A model generated the notes under the pieces. The model ran no database searches and was not told the origin of the DNA. It was given only the letters and a program-made list of their open reading frames with translations. The position numbers and the translations under genes were made by a program. Positions 32,941 to 43,052 of a DNA stretch of 47,500 bases are shown in pieces. Positions within the stretch are counted from its first letter, which is position 1; the number at the start of each line of letters is the position of its first letter. Source of the stretch: Prorocentrum cordatum (Eukaryota; Sar; Dinophyceae; Prorocentrales; Prorocentraceae); assembly GCA_963575745.1 (NCBI GenBank), contig CAUYUJ010003958.1:244158-291657 (forward strand), read 5' to 3'.

Positions 32941-34185
32941 CGTTGAGATCCCCCAGGAATGCAGTGACATCCAGATTGAGATCCAGCAGCTGGAGAGCCA
33001 GCTCAAGGTGGCGGCAGCGGCGGCAGTGGCGAAACATGCAAGCCCAGCGGCAGCAGGTACCCTCGCAGGCTTCGCCCAGCAGAAGTTCGGCGGCATGGCC
33101 GACTCAGCCGAGTTCCAACAGAAGACCGACGCCATGGCCGCGGAGCTCAACAGGGAGTACAACAGGGTCGCAGCAGCCGCCGCGAGCCAAACGGCCGAAC
33201 CACCAGATGCTGCCACCAGCGCCAGCGCGACGGCCTCGTCGCCGGCAGCCGAGCCGCCGCTCAAGGTCGAGCAGCAGGCCGCCGACAAGCCTGCGGGGCA
33301 CGACTCCGATGACGTGGAGCTCATGGAGACCAAGAAGCCCCTCGGCTTGGCGGCAGGCGCCGAGCGGATCTCCCAGGCGCTCGAGGCGGCTACCCAGCTC
33401 CAGGCTGATGGAGCGATGGGGCCAGCGGCCGCCGACACGGCCCGCCGCCTCCGCCAGCGCGCCCCCCAGGAGAAGGCGGGGAAGTCCGCCAGCGCAGCGG
33501 ATGATGCCAACAAGTCAGGCGGGTAACTTTCGAATCGTTTCGATTAGCGGCAATTGTCGGGGCAGCGTCAAGACTTTTGTCAAGTCCGACTCGGAGGCCC
33601 GACAATTTCAGATCGTCCGTTGCCAAGAAACCAGGATGCAGGGGGCCGAAGTTTTGGAAGCTACCCCGCGGTGTGCGAAAAGGGGTTGGCATGCCGTAAT
33701 CTCGGCAGGGGTCCGTTCTGAATGCGGGGCAGCCATTCAAGGAACCGCCGCCCTAATACGTCATGGGTTAGATCTCGGGGTTGCCAAGATCAATTTCGAG
33801 GCCGACACGCCGTCAGGGAGAGTCGCCGCTGTGGCTCTAGAGGTGCCAGGGCACGCTCAGTTTCTCCTATGCTCCGTCTATTTAGAAGACAAGGTAGGCC
33901 TGAGCGAGACCAACCTTGACCTGCTGGCGCGGGTCGCGCAGCTGGCGCAGGAGCACAGACTACCGTTGGTGCTAGCAGGCGGTTTCAATCTCCCTCCTTC
34001 CAAGCTCCTCCGCTCCGACTACTGTTCAAGAACAGGAACATGCGCGCTGGCTCCGTCGAAGCCGACCCTTTACACCAAGAAGACTAAGACCCTCATAGAC
34101 TATTTCCTCGTCTCCAAGCGTTTCAAAGACTACGCGCGAGAGCCCGTGGTCCTCAAGCAGCGCCCCCATCAGCCCCCACGGGCCC

Positions 34186-35865
34186 GTGTACTTTGATCTG
34201 GCCGTGGGGTCGCCCTTCCTAGTCCCCGCGCTGGTCAAGCCCCAGAAGCTCCCGACCAAGACGCCCGTGGGGCCCCTGCAGCAAACTGCTGAATGGATTA
34301 AATCAGGCGCCGCCCTGGACCAGATGGAAGGATTCCTGGCCCAGGAGCTGAACTTCAGAGAGCTCGAAGGCGCCCTTAACGAAACCGACCAGACGCTCAC
34401 GACGGACCTGGTGGACCACACAAACACGATAACGGATGCCCCCCTGAAAAGCACAAGAGTTCGGGGCCAAGAGGCCCAGATCAAATGGGTGCCAACGCGG
34501 GAAGCCGAATGGTATCATAGATGTAGCTGGCGATCGTTTACGGGGCCTCTCCGTTGGCTCAAGAACAAGCTGACGGACATGCACCGAGCCTTAGAAAAGC
34601 ACGACTTCCAGAACCTCGATTTCCAGAATGCCTCTGAGGATCTCCAGTCCCACCCGAACGCCTTCGACGAAAACGAGGACCTGTGGACCCTCTTGGGAGC
34701 CATCGAAGTCGCGGCCCAGACGGTGCTGCTGGATGCTCAGAACGGCAACCTGAATTTGGCCGTGGCTCGCGAAATCTTCGGCGCGTTTTTCGATGACGTC
34801 GGCGAAGCCCTGGGCCGAGAGATCCAACAGGACAAAACATTGGTGGCCAACATGTGGAAAGACTGGGTCAAGACCAGCATGAAAAGGGGGGTCGGTTGGG
34901 GCCACAAATGGACGAAAGACCTTTCGACATGGAGACCTCAGAGAGTTTGGATACAAGGTGAAGGTAGTTGGACAGGACGACCGTCCGAGCTGCTGTCCGC
35001 CGAGGCCGATAGATTAGACAGTATCTGGACGACCGAGCCCCAAGAAAACAGACGCCGACAGAAGCGCCCCGGCCCCGAGGCCTGGAGAGAGCTTCCCCCG
35101 ATTACCGCCGAAGACGTCCTCCAGGCTTCCGGGACTTTCAGCCGCGACACGGCGTCCACCTACGATGGCTTCCACCCTGGGCATTTCTCCCTGCTGCCGC
35201 TGACAGAGCGTGAGCTCGTCGCCCGCTTCCTCAACGCTGTCGAGGCGGTGGGGATCTTTCCGTTGCAGGCGAGAGCTACCGTCACGACCCTGATTCCCAA
35301 GCATAAACAGCAGGAGGCGACAGAGACTCCTAGTCATCGTGGCATTGGTTTGATGACAGCAATCTAGAGGACCTGGGCCCGAATACGACAACCCATCGCC
35401 AGAAAATGGGAGACAGAGAACCAACGCCCCTACCTGGCCCACCAGTCGGGCCGAGGAATCCTGGAAACCGCGTGCCTACAAGCTTTTCAGGCCGAGTCGG
35501 CCCACGATGAGGGAACCGCCAGATTCACGGCAGCCATCCTCTGGGACCTTTCGAACTATTACGAGCATATCGATCGCGATAAGCGGTTTACCCGGGCTGT
35601 CGAAACTAATTTCAACCAGGCCATTGCCGCCGTGAGTTATAATCAGCATGTAGGACCGAGGCTCGCAGCGAGCCAAGGTCTCGCGACGTTTGTGGGCAGC
35701 CCGCAGTGCGGAATTCCAGCGGGCTGCAGTTTCGCTACGTTCATCGCCCAGATGTGTTGCCTTGTCCCGCTCGACGTCTGGATCCAAGACAATCCGAATA
35801 TAGAACTCCACGTGTTCATAGATGACCTCCCCCCCAGAGCCAAGATAAGAGCCCCACGAACCTAG
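34186..35865 (+). pseudogene. Reverse transcriptase domain of the + LINE (nonsense-disrupted)
   Basis: One frame carries the linker ('GPLQQTAEWIKSGAALDQME') and the RT domain. TAG at 35365-35367 falls between 'GLMTAI' and 'RTWARIRQPIARKWE', where related elements usually have an aromatic residue, so a point mutation is likely. The frame continues through motif A (~35535), motif B (~35710) and motif C (~35815) to TAG at 35863-35865, just after the active site. The same frame then resumes to 36516 with the thumb-like 'KIAKRKSAVLASS' region. Confidence 0.85.
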
Positions 35866-36929
35866 TTGCAAACCTCTCCTCCGCCGCCCCCCAGCATGAA
35901 AGAGACGATCGAAATCGACCTGGGATGCAAAATCGCCAAACGCAAGTCGGCCGTCCTCGCGTCGTCGCAGTCGGTCAGGAACCCCCTTGTGCGTGCCCTG
36001 GGACCACTAGCAGGACCCCAGACGGAGAAGCGGACAGACTCGGCAGCCAACCTAGGCATCGATTACACGGCGGGAGGACGGACTCGCTCTCGCCGAGGAA
36101 GAGCCACACTCAGCGGACGTTTCGCCAAGTTGAGATCCCGCAAGCGCAAGCTGATGGCGCTGAAGCAGGCGGGAGCAGACATGCGCAAGCTGTACCAAAC
36201 AGGCTTGGACCAAGCCAATCATTATGGAACGGAGGTGGCGGGGCTTACAAACAAGGAGGTCCGTGAAAGCCAAACCATCTATCTCAACATTGTTGGGCCC
36301 CGAAGCCACGCGAGATCCCATTCGCTGCGTCTGCGCCTCTTGGGGGGCCCGACGTGGAAGGCTGCGTTGGGCCCATTGATGCACTGCGGATTAATGGTCT
36401 GGAGGCTTTCTGCCCAACCAAAGATTTTGGGGATGACGCACAGCGAGTTCCGAGGCAAAGTCACGAACATCATGAAGAGGCCCCCCAAGACATGGACAAC
36501 CGGCCGAGGACCATAGGCCACCTTATTGAGCCACCAAAGGATCAACTGGACCTTGAGGACCCCCTTTGAGATCGAGACCTCCGAGGGCCTGATCCTCCTG
36601 CTCACGCGTGTGCCGCCGGCGCTTCTGAAGTTTCATATCGAGGAGGCCTGGAAGGCGAACCCCGAGAGGAAGGCGGCAGAGAAGATGGGTCGACCGCAGG
36701 AAAGGTTGGACGCCTCTGCCGCCAGATAGGTCCTTGCCGATCCCTCCCTCTCCAACTCCGAAAGGAGCAGCTTGATGTCCTACCTCGGTCAATGTCTGCG
36801 GACCCGAACTAGACTTGCTGCATCCGGATCTGACATTGACACGACGTGCCCTTGCGGATACGAGAGAGACGACATGACGCATAGGTTCGCCCCAGAGCAG
36901 CTCCCCCCGCCCATGGTTTCCAGTTGTTG

Positions 36930-37485
36930 CCGCCAGCCTGCATAAACAGCCCCGAGGGATTCGGCTTTGCCTGGGAGTTTTTGTTGACGGAAGTTGTTTC
37001 AAACAGGGGGCCCCGATCTGGCACCTGACTGGATGGGCTGTTGCCGCGCTAAGCGATGACGGCGAGTGCAAGGCGCACCTCTCGGGACAGACGGGAGAGC
37101 TGCTGCCAGCAACCTCGCCAGCAGCCGAGCACCTAGCCATGGCAGTCGCCCATATGTGTCCCCGTGTCACCTGCATTCATTCGGACCACCTAGGGGCCAT
37201 AACCATATATGGCCAAGCGGGTTTCGATTGGAAGAATATATGTGCAGGGTTAGAAGTGCTCGCAAAAAGGTAAATACAGTGGGGGGGACCCTTCCTAGGA
37301 AATGTAGAGTAAAAGCCCAGCAGGAGTTAGAAACTTTACCTAACAGATCCAGGGAGAAATACCTGCCCGTGGGAAATGATACAGCCGATAGACTTGCGAC
37401 AAACGCTGCCAGTAAAGCTGGAGGGCCTTCGGCCGCGGAGGCCCAAGATTTTGACGCGAGCCACGGTTTCCTGCTGCGGTTTTAA
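36930..37485 (+). pseudogene. RNase H-like domain remnant of the + LINE
   Basis: 'VFVDGSCFKQGAPIW', 'SPAAEHLAMAVAHM' and 'CIHSDHLGAITI' supply the expected first Asp, Glu and second Asp of an RNase HI fold. A fourth candidate Asp is in 'GNDTADRLA', which lies in another frame after a stop near 37270. The domain follows RT as in RNase H-bearing LINE clades, but it is split across frames. Confidence 0.7.
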
Positions 37486-38149
37486 CGGTTTCTCGCGAAA
37501 GGCCTGCCGACCTGGCCCGCGATCGCCCCCAAACCTGGCAGCAAGGCCTGCGAAGGGCCAAATTTCAAGCCCGAAAGGGCCCCCCTGGTAGGCGCCGCCC
37601 TGCTTGCCCCCCTCCTGCCTCCGACCTCCGTCCTTCCTGAGGTCCCTGGGGCCGATGGTGGCGACCCTCGTGAGGGCGACCACGAAAAGGGAGGCGCCCA
37701 CCAGTGGGTTGTAGTAGAAGAGGGCTTCTGGATGTGCGAACTCTGCCGAGTCCGAGCACGCTCAGAGGCCGCGCGTGTGAGACGAGACGCCCAGACCTGT
37801 CCTGGGCACTGTGCGAGCCTGTCGGCCCTTTCTGAGCAAAGGCATGGGCACGACATATATGTTTTCGACCGTCTCGAAAATGACAGCTGCGTTTTGGCCT
37901 GCTGGGCTTGTGGCGCTTACAGCGAATTCTTCCCCAGGGCGTTTAAGGGCGAATGCCTTAGGCGCCCCACCAGCAATAATAAGGTCGCAACCCTGAACTG
38001 TTTCAAGACCTGCCGCCACCCCAAGGGAGGCATGCGTAGCAGGCCTTGTTTCAGCCCCCCCATCACCCTTGATATGCTCATCAAGGAAGCGCGGGATGCG
38101 CTAGGGGAAGTACAGTAAGCAAGACAGACAGAACTCAGTCAGATGCGCT

Positions 38150-38520
38150 GGTCCTCCTCCTCCTCCTCCGCTTCCGCCTCCGCCTCCCCTCCCCACCCCT
38201 CCTCCTCCTCCTCCTCCTCCTCCTCCTCCTCCTCCCTCCCCTCCTTCCTCCTCCTCCTCCTCCTCTCCTCCTCCCTCCTCCTCCTCCTCCTCCCTCCCTC
38301 CTCCCTCCCCCCTCCTCCTCCTCCCCCTCCCCTCCTCCTCATCCTCCTCCTCCTCCTCCTCCTCCTCGGCTCCCTCCCTCCCCTCCTCCGCCTCCGCCTC
38401 CGCCTCCGCCTCCGCCTCCGCCTCCTCCTCCGCCTCCTCCTCCTCCCTCCTCCTCCTCCTCCTCCTCCTCCTCCTCCTCCTCCTCCTCCTCCTCCTCCTC
38501 CTCCTCCTCCTCCTCCTCCC
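38150..38520. repeat. Long (CTC)n tract 3' of the + LINE
   Basis: About 370 nt of CTC repeats with CGC and CCC interruptions, starting ~30 nt after the last + LINE stop codon. Poly-Arg, poly-Glu and poly-Gly frames across it are shadows. Confidence 0.95.
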
Positions 38521-38589
38521 CCCGGCGGGCTCGCCGCCGAACCGCGCGGGCACGCGCGGGGCCCGCGCGGCCCTCCGCCGCCTCGAGAT

Positions 38590-38715
38590 ATCGCGCACGG
38601 CCGCGCACGGCCTCGATCGCAACTGGCTTTCCGGAGGCCGTGCGCGGCCCTGCACGCGCGCGGCACGCCCTTCCGGGCCTCCGCCCGCCAGGCTGCCGCG
38701 GGGTCTGTGCAGAAA
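38590..38715. repeat. GC-rich dispersed repeat, copy 1
   Basis: Shares with 44708-44824, in the same orientation, the blocks 'gcacggccgcgcacg', 'ggccgtgcgcggccctgcac' and 'cctccgcccgccaggctgcc', then 'gtctgtgcag'. The two copies lie outside the two ends of the minus-strand LINE, each separated from it by a (GGA)n tract. Confidence 0.85.
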
Positions 38716-38840
38716 GACGCGGAGGGAAGGAGGAGGAGGAGGAGGAGGAGGAGGAGGGGGAGAGGAGGAGGAGCAGCGGTGCGCTAAGAAGGCGGAGTCT
38801 CCTCGTCAGCGGCGGCAGCGCCCGCCCGCGGCCGAGCTCC

Positions 38841-41800
38841 TCACATGAAGTCGTTGTCGACCCCATCGGCGACGGCGTCGAAGGCAGTGTCGAAGGAGTT
38901 GAAGTCGAGGCCGTCGCTGACGGCAGTGTCGATCTCAGTGTTGTCTTGGCCGTCAGCGACGGCAGGATGGGGCGCTGCAGGCACGGATGCATCCAGTCCG
39001 CGGGGCGCAGCATGATGCCCGTCTCGAGGCAGATCTCGGTGGCCAGCTGGTGCAGGTGTGCGCCCGAACTCAGGGCGGTTGCCACCCATGTCCAGACGAT
39101 CCAACGCAGCACGGCGGGCAGAGAGGTGTGCAGAGTAGTCATCACGCCTTCGTTCAGGACCATTCTTCATCTCCAGGTACATGTAGTAGGACAGTACAAG
39201 CCTCCTCATCGTAGCCCACATCGATTTTTCGTGCGAATCGTCACGCTCGTATTCTCCCTCATCGCCAAGGCCAATCCTCGCCAGAACAGTATCATGAGAA
39301 AAGGCACGAGGGAGGCATACATGATGTTGAAGACGAGGACATACAAGGTAGTGTTGAATAGCGTCGTCGGCATCACATCCAAAGGCACATTGAGCTCGCT
39401 CAGGGTGAACATGCATTCTCGAGGATGTGTGCCACCCGCCTGCCAAAGTCCGAACGACAATCCACCGCCACGAAGGAGACACCTTGGCTAGGAAGGATTT
39501 CAGGTGGAGCCACCTCATCCGCAAACTCCGCATGGATATCGAAATGCCATACCACTTTTGCAGGCGCTTGAAGATGGTCTGATGAAATCTGTCAGGGAAC
39601 ATCCGCGACGTGATTTGTTGAAGGAAGCATCGTTGAGGTCGCGGACGGTGTCCAGCTGCACGTGCGTCCTCAGCCGTCTTGCGGGCAATCTCAGCAGCAG
39701 CTTCCAGGGATGAGCTCGATCGCGTCGGTAGCAGCGGGGACTGGCCCAAGTTCAGGGCGGCGTAGCGCTGCACTATAGCCATTGGCTCTTTCCAGAAAGG
39801 GGGTGACCATCGTCCCCTCGCAAATGCAGGTAACGGGCAGTATTGGACCGCCATGGCATCGAGCAAGCCTAGAAAGTGCGTCCAGCCTACGATCGTGTAG
39901 TTGGCCATGCGCCACATCGTGGCAACATTGTACAGCTTGAGGGATGTTGGCGAAGGGGACGTCATCCATGTCGACATCGATAGGATATCCTGAAGCCTGA
40001 ACGTGCTCGGGGGCATACGCAGAACACGATGCAGGGCATGTATTTCTCGTGTCAGAGCCACTTTAGGAAGCCAGAAGAATTGCGCGAGGTAGCTCAGGAC
40101 CGTGATGCTCGAGGCCTGATATAGCCGTGCGAGTGCATCCGTCGGGGCACCAGAAGTAGACAAGGCAAAGAGACGGTCCCACCACTTCGGGACCGCCTTC
40201 AACCATTGCAATTCATTGGTCGCTCCAGGTCCAATATGTGCGCCAAGGTAGACACCAACATCAGCAATCAAGAAGCTGCTCCAAGCTGGAATCTGTTCTG
40301 CCAAGAAAAAGTGAATCACAGACCGTACCTGATCGTCAAGAGCAGCCCAAAGGGGGATGATCACACACTTGGTCACATTGATGGCGAGGTGGCCGTACTT
40401 TTCTGCGCAGTCGAAGACCTGGTGGATCTTGGGCAGGAGACGCAAATGGTTCAGGTGAACGCCTAGATCGTCAGCGCATGCGGATGCAGAGCCTTCTTCT
40501 TCGGTCGGGAGAATCTCGGCAATCGCTCTGAGAATGACATCCATGGCGATGGCCCATATGGTGCCAGAAAGAGGGCAGCCCTGCGCGACACCAGAACGCA
40601 TGTAGCACACGAAGCGGTAGGCGCCGTCCAGCGTGATCATGGCCTGGCCACCATCGTAGAGGGCTCGTACGGCATTGATGAAGCCCTCGGCATATTGAAA
40701 GTTAGCGAGCGCTGCAAACAACCACTGCCTTCCCAGCGACGGGAAGGCCGCCGCAATGTCGAACAGGATCTGGACAGGATGTTCTGACCCAGCAGATGGC
40801 CTCCATCCAGCAATCCTCCCCAGCGTGTCCATGATCATTATGTTATTGCAGAAGTTGCGGCCTCTGATGAAGCCTTGTTGCATAACATGCGCCCGCTGCT
40901 CCACGGTAGTTTTCATCTGCTCGTTGATGGCCGCCGCGAAGATCTTGGAATCGGTGTTCTTCCTGGAGATCGGCCGCAGGGCCGCTGCAAGCCGAGTGCA
41001 GGTAGTGTTGTCCATCTCCTCCGTGCCCTTGGGAATGAACGAGAACAGTGAGTCATTGAAAGAGAAAGGTGCCACTCCAGTCTCCATCGCCTGCCATGCG
41101 ATGTCATCTAGCGCGTCCAAGGCACCCGGCGTAACCGTCCACGCTCGATACGGAAGTCGGTCCGGTCCTGGTGCTGATGCACGAGCACGCTGAGCGGCAC
41201 GTCGGAGCGCCGCAACCGAAGGAAGAACCAAGGCAGGTGGTTGAAAAGGAGGAGGCGCGTGCCGTACAACAAACTCCTTCATACCAATCTCGTCGACGGG
41301 CTTGTCGGCAAAAATCGGGAGCCAGTGCTTCTGCAGCTCGTCCAGCATGTCCTGAGGTGATTTGACAACGGTGTCGGAATCAGGGATACGAATACCGACC
41401 AGTGTGAGAATACGTGCAAACGGGGCCCAAGCCCGAGCACGACGCTGTAGAATGCGTGCTTGCTTCTGTTGGTGTTCAGCTTCAGGCGCTCGTTGGGCCA
41501 GTGCGGCTCGACGGGCAAACGTCAGCGCACGCTCCTTTCTGTTGATAAAGTGTTGGTGGTGGGCAAGACGCGAGATTTCTGCGAACTCCACCTCCGAGCG
41601 CAGCGAGACATTGCCTTCCTCGATGCTCAGGAACTGCTCACCAAGCGCGTTGAACGACATTAGGGCCCCCGCAAGCTCGAAGTCCTGCCGCCATACCGCA
41701 CGAGAGATGGAGCGCAGGGCCAGCAGCTTAACTTCATCAGAGAACTGAAAACGACGTCCTCCAGGCAATTCAAGGAGATGATTGCGTGTAAGTCGAGCAG

Positions 41801-43052
41801 CTTGGACCATGTTGTCTTTCGTGATTCTCCACAACATAGGCGGGCTTGCGCACTTAGTGCGAGAACAGGACATCAAGTGCTCATAGAACTGCTGGTAGAG
41901 CGGGGTCTGGAACAAGAAGTCAGGGATCTGTTGAACTTCATCAACCTTGGGCCTGGCCGTCGCTATGGTAAGCCCCAAGATCGCATGGTCACTAAGCCGT
42001 CGGTCACTCAGTAGTGTCGGGTCAACCAGCACTGCCAACTTCAGCGAGAGATTGGGAATAACATGTGGGGGGAGCGAGGTGAAGACTCTATCAATTCGCG
42101 TTTGTCGAAGTGTATGTGGATCAAAACGAGTTGGCTCACCAGTCGTAACTTCCGTCAATAAACCAAAGAGGCGTCGCCAGAACGCCTGCTGGAAAGCATC
42201 TCCTCGAACAGTAGGGAGTAGAATTGGAGCAGGCGTGACGAATGACACAGCTGGTTCATCGTGAATATTGAAGTCGCCCATGGCTATGAAGATCCGCGAT
42301 CTCGGCGACGAAGAGGCCCATGCAGCATAGCGTCTCCATTTGAAGTCTATCTCCTTGCGATGACGAGTGGTGAGGTCAATGTTGTGGATATTCATAACGA
42401 CACCAACACAAGAAGAGCCAGCAAAGACCTCCGCAACCTGGACGCGCCCAACTGCGAGGACAGAGTGGACAATCGTGAGCTTCGTGCCAGAGGTGTGTAT
42501 TCGGTCCGCTGGTAGCGTCGGTGCCCACGTCGCAGTCGTCCTCAGCGGACGGTGGTCTTCATCATCCCGTGGGAGGTCTTGAAACTGACAACCGGGTGAC
42601 GAAGAAGAGGTGGGTGAAGAAGAAGAACTCGAGGAGGAGGAAGAAGTAGCATTGCCCACATCCAGACTGGACGACGCTCGTGATGATGAAGAGCAGCACC
42701 CCGAGGCGCCAGAAGCCGTCGACGTCGGGGCCTCCGCTGCGAGATCTGCGATATCGATGGGTTGGCCGAGGGCGTCCACTTTCGGAATCAGCATGGCCAC
42801 TCCACCCGTACTCGCAACTCCGCCACCACTGTAGAGGACATGATATTTGAAGGGTAGGGCCCCAACTGCTCGGCGAAGGCGTGGACCAGACCCGTGAACT
42901 TCTTGGATCAAGATGAGGTAGTTCATGCGCATGTATTGTTTCAGCAACTCGAACTTCTGTTTTCGCTTCTTGGTATTGATCGTGAGGAGGCCCCTAGCGT
43001 TCCACGACACCAGCTTGAACTGGGAGGGCGACGCGTGGGAGCCAGTGATGCT
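38841..43052 (-). CDS. LINE ORF2: AP endonuclease plus reverse transcriptase plus CCHC knuckle
   Basis: About 1,403 residues from the ORF1 stop to TGA. The endonuclease starts 'FKLVSWNARGLL' and has 'ILIQEVHG', 'AMGDFNIHD' (~residue 258), 'QTRIDRVFT' and 'RRLSDHAILG' (~354), so all expected catalytic positions are present. RT motifs are 'LRPISRKN', 'GFIRGRNFCNN', motif A 'LFDIAAAFPSL' (~762), motif B 'SGVAQGCPLSGT' (~819), motif C 'ACADDLGV' (~857) and 'GVYLGAHIG'. A C-terminal knuckle 'CAFGCDADDAIQHYLVC' (C-x3-C-x7-H-x4-C, ~1220) is followed by an Ala/Asp-rich tail. No RNase H was seen. No AUG lies between the ORF1 stop and the first endonuclease motif. Expression therefore needs +1 frameshifting, re-initiation, or a one-base assembly correction in the G5 run at 43054-43058. 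The same frame is open upstream to 44966, but that part overlaps ORF1 and looks non-coding. Confidence 0.9.
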   Translation of the reverse strand, partial: SITGSHASPSQFKLVSWNARGLLTINTKKRKQKFELLKQYMRMNYLILIQEVHGSGPRLRRAVGALPFKYHVLYSGGGVASTGGVAMLIPKVDALGQPIDIADLAAEAPTSTASGASGCCSSSSRASSSLDVGNATSSSSSSSSSSPTSSSSPGCQFQDLPRDDEDHRPLRTTATWAPTLPADRIHTSGTKLTIVHSVLAVGRVQVAEVFAGSSCVGVVMNIHNIDLTTRHRKEIDFKWRRYAAWASSSPRSRIFIAMGDFNIHDEPAVSFVTPAPILLPTVRGDAFQQAFWRRLFGLLTEVTTGEPTRFDPHTLRQTRIDRVFTSLPPHVIPNLSLKLAVLVDPTLLSDRRLSDHAILGLTIATARPKVDEVQQIPDFLFQTPLYQQFYEHLMSCSRTKCASPPMLWRITKDNMVQAARLTRNHLLELPGGRRFQFSDEVKLLALRSISRAVWRQDFELAGALMSFNALGEQFLSIEEGNVSLRSEVEFAEISRLAHHQHFINRKERALTFARRAALAQRAPEAEHQQKQARILQRRARAWAPFARILTLVGIRIPDSDTVVKSPQDMLDELQKHWLPIFADKPVDEIGMKEFVVRHAPPPFQPPALVLPSVAALRRAAQRARASAPGPDRLPYRAWTVTPGALDALDDIAWQAMETGVAPFSFNDSLFSFIPKGTEEMDNTTCTRLAAALRPISRKNTDSKIFAAAINEQMKTTVEQRAHVMQQGFIRGRNFCNNIMIMDTLGRIAGWRPSAGSEHPVQILFDIAAAFPSLGRQWLFAALANFQYAEGFINAVRALYDGGQAMITLDGAYRFVCYMRSGVAQGCPLSGTIWAIAMDVILRAIAEILPTEEEGSASACADDLGVHLNHLRLLPKIHQVFDCAEKYGHLAINVTKCVIIPLWAALDDQVRSVIHFFLAEQIPAWSSFLIADVGVYLGAHIGPGATNELQWLKAVPKWWDRLFALSTSGAPTDALARLYQASSITVLSYLAQFFWLPKVALTREIHALHRVLRMPPSTFRLQDILSMSTWMTSPSPTSLKLYNVATMWRMANYTIVGWTHFLGLLDAMAVQYCPLPAFARGRWSPPFWKEPMAIVQRYAALNLGQSPLLPTRSSSSLEAAAEIARKTAEDARAAGHRPRPQRCFLQQITSRMFPDRFHQTIFKRLQKWYGISISMRSLRMRWLHLKSFLAKVSPSWRWIVVRTLAGGWHTSSRMHVHPERAQCAFGCDADDAIQHYLVCPRLQHHVCLPRAFSHDTVLARIGLGDEGEYERDDSHEKSMWATMRRLVLSYYMYLEMKNGPERRRDDYSAHLSARRAALDRLDMGGNRPEFGRTPAPAGHRDLPRDGHHAAPRGLDASVPAAPHPAVADGQDNTEIDTAVSDGLDFNSFDTAFDAVADGVDNDFM

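Larger units (their letters stand above)
32942..38118 (+). mobile_element. Decayed LINE: coiled coil, AP endonuclease, reverse transcriptase, RNase H, Cys-rich tail
   Basis: An Ala/Gln-rich coiled-coil part (32943-33526) precedes an AP-endonuclease-like domain (~33527-34190). That domain keeps 'QETRMQG' and 'LIDYFLV', but its GDFN motif is GGFN. A C5 run (34163-34167) shifts the frame before 'SPHGPVYFDLA'. The RT frame runs from about 34165 to 36516. It has 'HRGIGLM', motif A 'ILWDLSNYYEHID', motif B 'GIPAGCSFATF' and motif C 'HVFIDDL', so the key Asp residues survive. It is broken by TAG at 35365 and 35863. 'NLGIDYTAGG' follows. An RNase H-like domain (~36976-37275) has 'VFVDGSC', 'SPAAEHLA' and 'CIHSDHLGAI'; 'PVGNDTADRLA' lies in a further frame. 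37732-38118 is a Cys-rich tail ('CELCRVR', 'CWACGAYSE'). A (CTC)n tract starts ~30 nt after the final stop. The copy is very probably dead. Confidence 0.85.
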
